Part shown: piece after piece, positions 10,898 through 21,499 of the stretch
Position numbering within the stretch: the stretch's first letter is position 1
Layout: each line of letters starts with the position of its first letter
Source: Onthophagus taurus
Taxonomy: Eukaryota; Arthropoda; Insecta; Coleoptera; Scarabaeidae
Assembly: GCF_036711975.1 (NCBI RefSeq)
Contig: NC_091976.1
Location: 5,828,001 to 5,892,000, forward strand
Direction of reading: 5' to 3'
DNA: 64,000 nt
Translations under genes and position numbers: made by a program
The notes under the pieces: model-generated
What the model saw: the letters and a program-made list of their open reading frames with translations, nothing else
Told to the model about the DNA's origin: nothing
Databases searched by the model: none

Positions 10898-11689
10898 TGG
10901 GGGAGAAGTGGGGATAATGGGACAAAGGAAACATGGAGACATTTTCAAATTATATAGGAAAACAAAGCAGAGTGTAGGCGACACTACTGAGAATCGACAT
11001 TGGTACTATAAAAATGACACTGCTTTTAGGTGTTTTATGGAGTTGATTGAAAATGGAGCTTATACCTTTTGTAAGTGTTAAAATATTTTTGATTTTTGGT
11101 TGCTTCTTGTGAATCAATAAAAACAAATACGTAGCTAGTTTTTTTGGTGGTTCAAAAGTGGATATTAAATGTTTGAGGGAAATAATAAAATAGTCTCTGC
11201 ATACAACTATTTTTGGAGTTTTTACTCCATAATGGTGTTTCAGGTCAGTTTGATTCGTGTAATGTCCCACCAAGTATAACAGTAGTATGATAAGTCTGAC
11301 AAACTACCAAGAGCCGTTATGTTAAAGTTTCTTTCTTGAATCTGCACCTTTCCAGAAAATTCCAAAACAGGAATTCGAAAGAATTCCACAGAGCTTCAGA
11401 TGATGAAGGGTAATTTTATTTTTTGACGTAGCAGTGAAGTTGAACCTTTGGACCAAGTGAAAGACAACAAAATAATAATGGTATCCAGACCTTTAAGTTT
11501 ATTGGTACTTTGTACAGATTCCTAGTATCTTTCCATTTTTTGATTATCTTCTCAGATTCTGTATCTTCTGCTTTGTTGCCAATCTAAAAATATAGTAGGA
11601 ATTAACCTATTGTTAGTAGAGATGACGCCGCGGAGGGGAAAAATTCTTACAATTAGATATATTTAGTGATTGTAATTTAATGAGTAAAC
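10898..11689. other. No gene recognised
   Basis: Short minus-strand frames (10950-11273) have no domain signature. No convincing repeat ends were found. Confidence 0.4.
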
Positions 11690-11694
11690 TTTTT

Positions 11695-11795
11695 TATAGT
11701 AATACCGGTATTAATACCGGTATCCCGGTTTTAAAAATTTTGAATACCGAATACCGGTATTGAGATTTCGGTCCGGTATTGCAAGCCCTAAGTGC
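11695..11795 (-). mobile_element. hAT-type element end
   Basis: Several ATACCGGTAT palindromes are followed by a terminus that reads on the minus strand TTAGGGCTTGCAATACCGG. A TAGGG/CAGGG start with subterminal ACCGG repeats is typical of hAT transposon ends. No transposase is visible next to it. The opposite end was not found. Confidence 0.5.
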
Positions 11796-11879
11796 CAGGT
11801 AAGAAAAGAAAATTGAAAATGAAATGAAAAAGAGAAATACAGTAAGGAAAAATCTAGTTTGGGAATTTTATTAAGACTA

Positions 11880-12050
11880 TTGATAATAATGCTGTTATTG
11901 AGCCAGAGAAGGAAGTTACCGACACTTATTCACTTTATGCTTTTGATACATCAATAGGAACTGAAATATTTTCGGCTAGTGGCGATGACGAAGAAGACTG
12001 GATCCTACAAAAAGCAGTTAAATTGGGCTCCATAATTTTTTACTATTCCT
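11880..12050 (+). pseudogene. Short coding-like remnant, family unknown
   Basis: One frame reads EPEKEVTDTYSLYAFDTS, then an acidic GDDEEDW stretch, before stops. The composition is protein-like, but it is too short to name. It may be a transposase scrap. Confidence 0.25.
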
Positions 12051-12449
12051 AGACCTAATATGATGCTAGGTCTAATAAAAAAATTCAAATTACTTCATCC
12101 GGCAGGTTATTGTAAACAACAACTGTGAATCGATAGCAGTGAGTTTTCTGCGAAAAAGTTCCAAAAATTATTCTTGTTTTGTTTTCCCATGTTGATATTA
12201 AACAATCAAATTGTTGAAGTTTTGGACCTTCCAAATCTAAGAACTGATATCATTTTATAGGAAAAATGTGAAACATCATAAGTTAAGATTTTCTGCACTA
12301 TTTGGCAATAAAACTGTTCACTTATTACTTGTTTTTTATTTCTAGTGACGTGAATAAAAAATTATTGAAAGTGACTGTATTAGTATTCCCACTTAAGGGG
12401 CAGGGGGCTGACACGATGTAGAAAATCAATAAATCAAGTTTGTAGTTCA

Positions 12450-12740
12450 GGGGTTGCAATGTTAGATGTCGCTGCCGTTGAATATTCGGGAATATTCGGC
12501 ATTGTTCGTCCTTGCCGAGGTGTAATAATTGAAATTATAATGGCTTATTTTTAAATTGTTATTATATATTAACCAATGAACGTATATACGGGAGAAATAT
12601 CATATATGTAATATTTAGTGTATTTATATCACTTTTCGGAAATAAACATTAAAGACAAAAAAAATTGGTACTTTTCTCAAAGCGGTATAGTCATACTTGT
12701 GTCTCGTTTTTATTAAAGTTTTACGTGTCGTTTGCTTTCT
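12450..12740 (+). repeat. Dispersed repeat, inverse copy at 60390-60660
   Basis: Shared blocks include CGGCATTGTTCGTCCTT, GAGGTgTAATAATTGAAATT and AGTCAtaCTTG. The order is preserved with small indels over nearly 300 bp. It has no coding capacity and no obvious inverted ends, so a SINE or a fragment of a larger element is possible. Confidence 0.6.
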
Positions 12741-12961
12741 GTACATTTTTGAGGTAAAGTGCATTTCAAGTGTGAAGTCAGTACAAGATTATTTAATACT
12801 TTCATTGCGTTATATATTATTCCCGTTGATATATTTCCGCTACAAAAAAAATTAACATAGAAAGATTTAAATTGTAGTGTGAATTTGTTTAGTGTAATTA
12901 TTACTTATAAGGAATAATTAGGGTAATTGGTATTAAATAAATAAGACAATGAAGAAAATTC

Positions 12962-14227
12962 ATGCTAAACATCCTAAAAATGACAAATTTCAAACCCAGT
13001 TTTACGGTCGTTAATTCAAGAGAATCTCTAATGGTATCATTTGACGTCACCAATCTTTATTCCAACATCCCAATAAAATTCACGTTGGACATAACCAGTA
13101 AACTTTTTCATTCTATCACTAATAACCCAGAAGAAATAGATCATTTCAATGAAATATTAAAACATATATGCACACAAAACTTTTGTACCATCAATAATAA
13201 CTACTACTATAATATAGCCGAAGGGTTACCTATGGTTATGCCATTATCTGGATTTCATACTGACATCTACCTCAACCAAATAGAAAACGAATTCATAATC
13301 AACAATAACAACGCTTTCTTCAACAACATCAAAAAATGGTTTCGTTATGTAGATGACATTTTTTGCATTTGGGAAGGTAATCTTGAAACTTTAAATTTAT
13401 TTCAGAAACAAATTAATAACATAAACGAAAAACTAAAATTTACTCTCGAAATTGAAAAACAAAAACAATTGAATTTCTTTGACTTTACTCTTCTAAACAA
13501 TAATAATAAAATTGAATATAACATTTTTACGTAAACTTTCAACACTACCCATAACGATACCTTTTGATTCTGCCCACCCTTTACCACATAGACTTGCTAA
13601 TTTTCGTTTTTTAATAAATAGAGCGTTCGATTATCCCTTAAAACCGAAACAAAGAAAAGTAGTACTAAAATACATTGAAAACCTTGCTAATGTCAATAGT
13701 TTCCCCCTCACCATAATCAATAAACTTATACATAAATATAAACTAAAAAGAGATCCTTTATATACTAAAAACAATATAGATACCATTCATAAATCCATAC
13801 CCTACAATAATTTAACTATTCAATCTAAAGCCATTTTCGCAAAATATATAACATTGGCTTTCTCCAACAGCCACACAATAAGCAAGGTTCTGTCCATTAC
13901 CATAATAAACAAGATTCCTTGCAGAGCAACGGAGTTTAATCTGTTGAATGTCACAATTGCAATGTTCAAACAATAATCAAAGAACACAAAATTGATAATA
14001 AGTCTAACATGTATAAACACAACATCGAAACAGGAAATAAAATCAATTACGATAACGTAAAACTCATCCATAAACAACCCAAAGGCTATAAATTGGATCT
14101 TCTTGAAATGTTAGAAATAAAAAGATACGATAGCTCGCCCGAATGTGAAAATCTAAATGATAAAACTTCATGTTATTATAAACCCTTGTTCAACTATTTA
14201 AATAAGACCTCAAACTCTAAAACCTGA
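12962..14227 (+). pseudogene. Penelope-like retroelement: reverse transcriptase and eroded GIY-YIG region
   Basis: The first frame (12962-13534) carries reverse transcriptase motifs in the Penelope style: VSFDVTNLYSNIP, then EGLPMVMPLSGFHTDIYLNQ, then the catalytic WFRYVDDIFCIW and LNFFDFTL. The protein continues in other frames (13512-13976 and 14009-14227), so there are at least two frameshifts. After the RT comes NKIPCRATEF... in one frame, which in the next frame reads TGVYKLNCHNC. This is the start of the GIY-YIG endonuclease seen in Penelope elements, but the YVGQT part is deleted. The 5' end of the RT is missing. It is an inactive copy. Confidence 0.8.
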
Positions 14228-14529
14228 TTTTGTTAAAAATGGTTCCCCTCCCTTTCTCATTCACTTTCCATCCGGTTTTATTATTTTAGGGTTGTAAGAC
14301 CGTTAAGACTCGTGTTGTTTTATTATTCGCATAACGTTGAAAATTTCCAGTGATTGATTTTTATTTTTCTGTTCATTTTGTGCTGTAATAGCAATGTTCG
14401 TTTTTATTTGTGATGTTTTTATATTACCCTTATATTGACAGTAAGTTTATTTTTAAGAGTTTTTTATGTTATTTCTTATACTTTTTATACATTTTTTAAT
14501 TGTGGTGTTCGTACTTGATTTAGATTCAC

Positions 14530-14556
14530 CTGATGATGAATATGATTATTCGAAAC
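14530..14556 (+). ncRNA. Hammerhead-core-like motif in the Penelope 3' tail
   Basis: CTGATGA (14530-14536), one extra T, a five-pair stem GAATA/TATTC with loop TGAT, then GAAAC (14552-14556). This is the arrangement of a hammerhead core (CUGANGA, stem II, GAAA). The extra T after CUGANGA departs from the consensus, and stems I and III could not be assigned. Penelope-like elements are known to carry hammerhead motifs. Activity is not shown. Confidence 0.4.
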
Positions 14557-15910
14557 CGGTTCTGATAAAAATTTTAATAAATTAAGCAAGTAAGAAGTTC
14601 TCCTTGTATTAAAAAATAAGTTAATATAAAATCATTTAATGAATTGCAACAAAAGACTGCCTTTAATCGTGTTTTTAAGTTTGTAAATTCACAGATTTTT
14701 TCTTAATATACATTATGTTTCATAATGAAATTTGAAAAACGTTTCTAAGAGGTAGTGATTGTTTTTCTCCCCAACTTCTACGCCACTTGAAAAAGTACAG
14801 TTTTGAGACTGCCATTTGAACCGTCAATGTTTTCTACACAAAAAAGGTACCGTAGGCCATGAGCTCTAAAGTTGACCGTTTTCTAGAAAGATCAACTTTT
14901 TTGTTGAAAAGCATGGTCAATTTTTTGAAATAAAAACTTTATTTTACAATTAAGGGGGCGGTTCAAAGCGTCCATTTTTATATACGCCGGGAGAGGTTAC
15001 GTAGATGTACATTCACGACTTAATGCTACATATTTATAAAAAAGTAAATACGTAGGCTTGAAGTACATATATTACTCTACGGAATGACATATTTAGTATT
15101 CTAAAATAATCATGACGCTGACAGAAATAAATTACGAAAGTTCGTCATAATAAGGGCTTAATACAAATCGTTCTCTAGAAGAGATTAGGGACTTAAACGA
15201 GGTGGCAAATATGTCATCTAATGCTTATGTATCTTAGGAACAGATTCCGTATTCGTAAAAGTGCAATAGCTGTGTGATTATTTCATGAATGTGTTTTTTC
15301 TGAAGATATGCGATTTTGTCACAATTTTTAGTCATTACGAAAAGGTGTAAAATGGGTTGCCTAAAATCGACAAAACAGTACTAAGTAAACCTTTGGCAAT
15401 TACTTTGTAGATGGCTTTAGGTACTAATTAAAAATTAAAAAAAAAATAAATATAAAAAATAATTAATTGCCAATAAAATGTTATAAAACGTATTATAAAT
15501 TGATTACTAATCTTGAGTTGGTAATAACATTTGTTCATGGCCAATTTCTCTTTTAACTACTGAGTAAATAAATATATATAACAAATAGAAGATTTGTAGG
15601 CAATTATGAATGAGTTGCTGATCACAGTCCTTCCGCCCTAATTTTTAGTGATTATATTAACACTGAGAAAGTAAGAAATAACACAGCAAATTGTTATCAA
15701 GATATAAGAACATAAATAATCTAAAGTAAAGTAATAATAATTTGTAATAGACATAGATAACAATAATACTATTTATTCACAAAAAAAAAACGGTTCTACA
15801 TTATAAAAAATAATAAAAATCAATAACAACTTTAATTCTATTTTACAATAAAAAAACCATCTTAGAATAACAATTTTTACAAAACTATTTCACAATAAAA
15901 AACCATCATA

Positions 15911-17076
15911 TACAGGGTGTTTCGGTGACTCGGGGAACAAATGTAACCACATATACTAGAGTGAAAATGATGACGATTCATGTAAAAAAAATTAGTAAAA
16001 GTCCTCAAATTGCAAAGATACAGGCCATCAAAGTTATGAAATTTTAACATATTTTTCTAAATATCTTAAACACTATTTATGGTAAAGCGTTGAAATTTGG
16101 TACAGCGTAAACTAACATCACGTAAAATCATTAGGCAATTTTTGAGTTGGATCGGTACGCGGGAACAATGCTATACAGGCTGTTCATAAAGTTTGTTTGC
16201 TCAGAACTTTTTTATCCTATCATTACCCTACATTTATTTTTGCATTTTCTAATAGTAAATTTAGTTTAGAAACTTTTATCACTCTTAGAGAATATTGATA
16301 AAAACCACCGTTTCCGTATTAAATGCAAAAATGTTAGGCTCCGAATTCAATAACACTAAAAAAAATAAATAAATAAATAATTTGAATTAGCAATGACAAG
16401 TGAAAATCGAACTGAGCTGTCATAACTATTATGTATGCAACATGTCCAAGTATAGATTTAGCTAAATCACATTTTTAATTTGTTTTAGTTGGTTTAATAA
16501 AAGAACTCAAAAACAATAAATTAAAAATCAACACTAACCGGAATAATAAAAAAAGTACGTAAAATAACAAGACAAGTAATAAAAAATACTAAAGGATGTT
16601 CAAAAACTTAGATTTCTTTTTTTTAGTAATAGCACTATTGAAATCGGAACCCAACATTTTTGGATTTAACACGAAAACGGTGATTTTTATGAATATTATC
16701 TAAGAGTAATAAAAGTTTCTAAACTAAATTTACTATTAGAAACTGCAAAAATAAACGTAGGGTTATGAAAGAATAAAAAAGTTCTGAGCAAACAAACTTT
16801 AGGAACAGCCGGTAAGCATTGTTCCTGCGGACCGATCCAACTCATAAATTGCCTAACAATTTTACACGACATTGATTTATACTGTACCAAATTTCAGCGC
16901 TTTACTGTAAATAGTGTTTAAGATATTTGGAAAAATGTGTTAAAATTTCCTAACTTTGATGGCCTGTATCTTTGAAATTTGCAGACTTTTACTATTTTTT
17001 TTTACATGAATCGTCATCATTTTCACTCTAGTATATGTGGTTAAATTTATTCCCCGAGTCACCGAAACACCCTGTA
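15911..17076. mobile_element. Fold-back MITE with TA target site (about 1.17 kb)
   Basis: The left end reads TACAGGGTGTTTCGGTGACT and the right end is its inverse, ending ACCCTGTA. The arms extend inwards about 400 bp each (to about 16330 and from about 16660), with about 330 bp of unique centre. TA flanks both ends, as for Tc1/mariner-type insertions. The short frame at 16696-16890 is arm sequence, not a gene. Confidence 0.85.
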
Positions 17077-17299
17077 TACAATATAATCAAGTGACGAATT
17101 CAGTAATGTTGTAAAATTAAATGCATGAATATTGTTGAAATATTAATCATTGACTGACGAAATAAAAACCGATTTTTTTATCACTTTTATGAACCCAAGA
17201 GGTTCGAATCGCCACCTTAAAGAAAATACTAAAGAGACAAAAAAGTACCACTAAAGTATGTGCTTATAACCCATATTTTTTTATGTTAATATTACATAG

Positions 17300-17612
17300 C
17301 GTTAAAAAGTTCTTATAAAATAAATCAAGGGGATGGTGAATTGCATCCCCTTAGAGGGTGCTAGGGAAGTTTAAGGTATGGTTGAAAATAAGGTATCAGC
17401 CAGTAGTACATACATACAAAAATTCAAATTCTATGGTTTACTTATACTCGAAATAAAAAATAAAATGTAAATTTTTGGCTCAACTTTGACAGCTCATAGC
17501 TCGAAAACAAAAGAGTTGGGACCCTATGTTTATATAAAAAACTTGTGTTATTTTGGCAAGTACTACATCCTAGTAAAGCTTCCCGATTAAAAACTGATCC
17601 ACCCTGTATATG
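17300..17612. repeat. Dispersed repeat ending CCACCCTGTATA
   Basis: This copy is nearly unbroken. Related copies are at 33733-33975 (inverse) and at 34085-34290 plus 35083-35115, where the repeat is split by another element. It contains the blocks GCATCCCCTTAGAG and ACTTGTGTTATTTTGGCAAG and has no coding capacity. Confidence 0.7.
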
Positions 17613-17839
17613 GCCAAAAATCTGATTCCTGTGGAATTGGGTCGAAAATGTTTATTATTGTTGTAATACATTGTTAATGTTGAGTTAGGATCTAATACTG
17701 GTAAAAAAAATTTGTGTTAACCAAAATTTAGGTAATAGAAACATTTGAATAAATAATTGAAAATAAAAATTAATTGTTTAAAAGTAAAAATGTTAAGTTA
17801 TGAAAATAACACCAACTATAACAATATTAATTAAATATT

Positions 17840-17843
<4 letters not shown>

Positions 17844-17878
<35 letters not shown>
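17844..17878. repeat. TA microsatellite
   Basis: An uninterrupted alternating TA run of more than 30 bases, followed at 17899 by an A run. Confidence 0.9.
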
Positions 17879-17882
<4 letters not shown>

Positions 17883-18417
17883 AATATTAACATTTCGCAA
17901 AAAAAAAAAAAAAAAGAACACCAAATAATATCGAGAATAGGCATCGCGTAAGGCTGAACCAGAATATATTCCTCAATGAATAAAATATTTCGACGGTAGG
18001 ATGACTAATTGTAAGCTGATATAAAAAAGCGTCGCTATGAATAACTGAATTGAACTCTCGACGACCTCTTTTAACCAACAGCGGAACTATACAAATTTTT
18101 TTTGCACTTTTGCTAATATCACGTGATTGAACGGCGACCTTAAACAAAATTTATCTAAACGTTAGAACAAGTAACAAAAGCAAGCGTTAGCTTCATAATT
18201 GCAAAATAAAAAATACGAAAAAATGATACAAAAGTGTCGTTTCAAAATTCTCTAAACCGTAAAGGTAACGCATTTCGCACATTTCAGCGTTTGTGTAAAA
18301 AATTGTATAATTTATTTTTAACAAGTAGGCTCTAAATTTTATAACAAAAGCTACCTCCTGTCTAAATAACAATTAGTTGGTACCTGCAAAAAATAAAGTT
18401 GTATTACCAAATTAAAA

Positions 18418-19458
18418 ATGAATTACACAAACGCTGAAATGTGCGAAATGCATTACCTTTACGGAATGGCGTGCGGTATTTCGGCAGAAGCAAGGCGGTT
18501 GTATCAAGAAAGACATCCTGATCGCCCAGTATCACACCATAACTTGTTTCTACAAATTCACCAACGACTATGGGAAAATGGAAGTTTTAAAAGGAATACT
18601 GGTGATAATGGGCGGCCTATGGAAGTTGCAAATCCCCTAGTAGAAGAGGCTGTTCTAAACGAAATTGATGAAAATCCGACCACAAGTACCAGAAAAATTG
18701 CTCACAACTTAAACCTATCTCACTCGACGGTTTGGAGAATTTTGAAAAGGCAACTTTTATATCCCTACCATATCCAAAGAGTACAAGCCTTATTGCCAAG
18801 AGAATTTCCGCCAAGATTGGCTTTTTGTACGTGGATGCAAGACAAAATAGCTCAAAATCGTGAGTTTGGAGCCGAAGTTCTGTTTACCGATGAAGCATCT
18901 TTCTCGAAGGACGGTATTTTCAATTTTCACAATAATCACATATAGGCAACAGAAAATCCACATGAAATTGCAGGAAGCCATCATCAGCAACAATTTTCCG
19001 TAAATGTTTGGGCTGTCATCGTCGGTGATCATTTGATAGGCGCACATTTTTTACCGAACAGATTAAATGGTGCAGATTATGGACAATTTCTAGAAGTACT
19101 GCCGGAACTGCTGAAAGATGTACCGCTTCAAGTAAGACAAAACATGTACTTTATGCATGATGGAGCTTTAGTTTGGTTCCTCGCCAATACTTGGACGACG
19201 AATACGCAGACCGTTGGATCGGTCGAGGAGGTCCGAACCCTTGGTCACCGCTATCTCCCGAACTTAATTGTTTAAATCTGTAAACCCTAGTCTACGCTAC
19301 TCCAGTAGAAAATGTTGACCAATTAAGAGAGCGCATTATTGCATTCTGTGACATAATTCGGAACACTCCGGGTATTTTCCTGCATGTTAGATAGTCAATG
19401 CGTCGAAGAATTGCTGCGTGCATTGAATCTATCGGCGGACATTTCCAACATTTAATTT
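18418..19458 (+). pseudogene. DUF4817-type transposase pseudogene (Tc1/mariner superfamily)
   Basis: The first frame begins MNYTNAEMCEMHYLYG, a helix-turn-helix region, then GRPMEVANPLVEEAV, STVWRILKRQ and a first catalytic block VLFTDEASF. A stop at 18943-18945 replaces the expected Trp. The same protein resumes as ATENPHEIAG...FSVNVWAVIVGDHLIG and reaches the second Asp in YFMHDGA near 19160. A frameshift follows; SPLSPELNCLNL and VDQLRERIIAF in another frame are the remains of the C-terminal part, ending near 19458. With at least one stop and one frameshift, it is inactive. Confidence 0.8.
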
Positions 19459-19745
19459 AATAACTGTGTATGATTTGTAATTGTTTTTCTTAATTATGCA
19501 ATTATGAAGTTAACTTTTGCTTTTGCTACTTATTCTAACGTTTTACTAAAATAAAATTTTTATTTCAAAAAATTAATCATTTATTCAACATAAAAGTAGA
19601 TTTTTCTCGAAAACAGTCAACTTTAGAGCTCATGACCTTCAGTACCTTTTTTGTGTAGAAAACATTGGCGGTTCAAATGAGCGTCTCAAAACTGTACTTT
19701 TTACAATGGCATAGAAATTGGGGAGAAAAACAACCCCTTCAAAAT

Positions 19746-20150
19746 CTGCACCAATTATGACTTTAAAAAAATTTTTTCTCGCACAAAACTTAGCTTATTA
19801 TTAGTAGAAAATAAGCTTACAAACGCTGTTTTCTGTACGATAAACGGTTCCGGAGATATTCGCAAAAATCGATTCTTTTTATTAAATTTCAACACCCTGT
19901 ATCTCGAAAATGGTGCATTTTAGAGGGTAAGTTGATAGAAACTTTTTTTCACTCTGTATGTCGTCAATAATTTACTGTAATTAAATCAATTTTTTCTTAT
20001 AGAAACAAGTCAAAATTCTTAAAAATCTGATTACTGTCTTCTTTCATTACAAAAATTCTTAAAGTATCATATAAGAAGAACTATAAAATTTTTAATAAAA
20101 CAAAAAATTCTCAAATGGCCTAACAAGTAATAATTCTCTCATAAATCTTC
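19746..20150. other. Non-coding, MITE-like scraps
   Basis: It contains CACCCTGTATCTCGAAAATGG-type sequence near 19900, seen at the ends of many fold-back MITEs, but no paired end was found. No gene is visible. Confidence 0.4.
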
Positions 20151-21310
20151 ATTTGCAGAAACGTGTGGAGGAATACTGTCCAACGAATGCATTGCCGTCC
20201 GGACAACGACGAATGTTCTATTTGCCAGGAACAGATAGTTTGCGGCGGCAATAGTTGGAGATATTGGGGCGATACGATCTTTTAGATCATTCATTCCACC
20301 AAGTTTTGACAAAAAGAGTACGTATTTGTGAACGCCATTTTTACCCAAGCCAATTTCAAGCCACATCGAGGGATAAATTGTCTCTTACACAACTTCCACA
20401 TCGTGTTGCGGATTCAGAAGACAATATTCATGCCAATACTCCGTCCAATAGTTCTTCCAATACTTGTTGTAATACTTCGTCAAATATTTACTTAAATACT
20501 TCTTCCAATTCTACCCCCAATGCTCTTTCCAATTCTACTCCCAATGTTTTCTGAATCCAATTTCTCGTCCGAGTGGTTATGAAGCTAAATATTTAATACA
20601 TTATAATTAACTACAGCCTGTTGTTAGTCGAATGAAATGAGAGTAAATAAGAATAAATAGCGAATTAACGAGGTATAATTTTCAGGTCGTACAACGCTTC
20701 GAGAAGTGGGCGCCAGTAGGAAGAGAAATCTTACTGATAAGGAGCAGAAGCTGTTCACGAGGTTGAAGAAGGCATGAGTATTTTGCGGTATCGTAGCAAA
20801 CATATTCGAAGCTTACATGTTCCCACGTAAACCCCACTAACCATCAGAAGATGAAAGTAAAGCTTGCAGCGCAAGTTTTTAGTAACTCCGTCCTTAATAT
20901 TCTGTCGAAAGCAGGCGTTATGGATGCTACGGGAACAGTGATATTTGTTAAGTTCATGAACGACCTCTTTGATTCTCTTAATTCTGTATTTACCTCTGCG
21001 AAACCTTTAGTATGCAAACTAACTAACAACTCAACATATTACATTTTGGGATGGTGCGAGGAGGAAGTTAAGTCAACTTAAATTTTTGTCCAATGGTAAG
21101 AGTGTGGAAACCTACGATCAAATTACTGTTAGCAACAATTGGTAATGTACGGTAATTCGCAAATCTTTAAGGCATAAAGGTTTTAAGTATCTTACTTTGA
21201 GATCTTTAAATCAAGATCCTTTAGAGAATCTTTTTAGTGTTGCTAAAGGATTATGTGGTGGTAATAGCCTTCAGCGTCACAGTTCGGGGGAGCTAAGGGG
21301 GAACATTAAG
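20150..21310 (+). pseudogene. P-type transposase remnant (THAP domain plus catalytic-region scraps)
   Basis: A probable splice acceptor (TTTGCAG) at 20152-20158 precedes a THAP-like DNA-binding segment: VRICERHFYPSQFQA, then LSLTQLPHRV in the frame at 20255. A low-complexity Asn/Ser/Thr run follows. At 20851 a second piece begins MKVKLAAQVFSNSVLN and continues FVKFMNDLFDSLNS; LRSLNQDPLENLF is seen near 21210. These are typical of P-element transposases and resemble the copies at 55.0-56.3 and 57.8-59.7 kb. Large internal parts are missing and frames are broken. Confidence 0.75.
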
Positions 21311-21499
21311 ACAAATACACCTTTTTAAATTACTCATTATATATTTTTTTTCCTTTTAGTTTATTGTAATGTAAACATTTATAATATTATACTAACGTTA
21401 TTACAATATATTATATTGTTTCAATGTACTTTTACAAGTAAAAGCAAATTATTTTTTCTATCAAATATCATCCCCGTTCAATTTGTGAAAAAATTTTAC

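Larger units (their letters stand above)
14758..19745 (+). mobile_element. Tc1/mariner-like (DUF4817-type) DNA transposon with long inverted repeats, decayed and interrupted
   Basis: The left arm at about 14758-14950 is the inverse of about 19548-19745, starting GTTTTTCTCCCCAA on both ends and sharing GTACAGTTTTGAGAC and TTTTCTACACAAAAAAGGTA. The arms are about 190 bp. The transposase pseudogene lies at 18418-19458. Two other repeats, the fold-back at 15911-17076 and the repeat at about 17300-17612, sit inside and explain much of the length. Between them is AT-rich sequence with a TA microsatellite. Confidence 0.8.

Noticed and set aside
17190-17215. tRNA-like T-arm (GGTTCGAATC)
   Set aside because: No acceptor stem, D-arm or anticodon arm could be placed around it.
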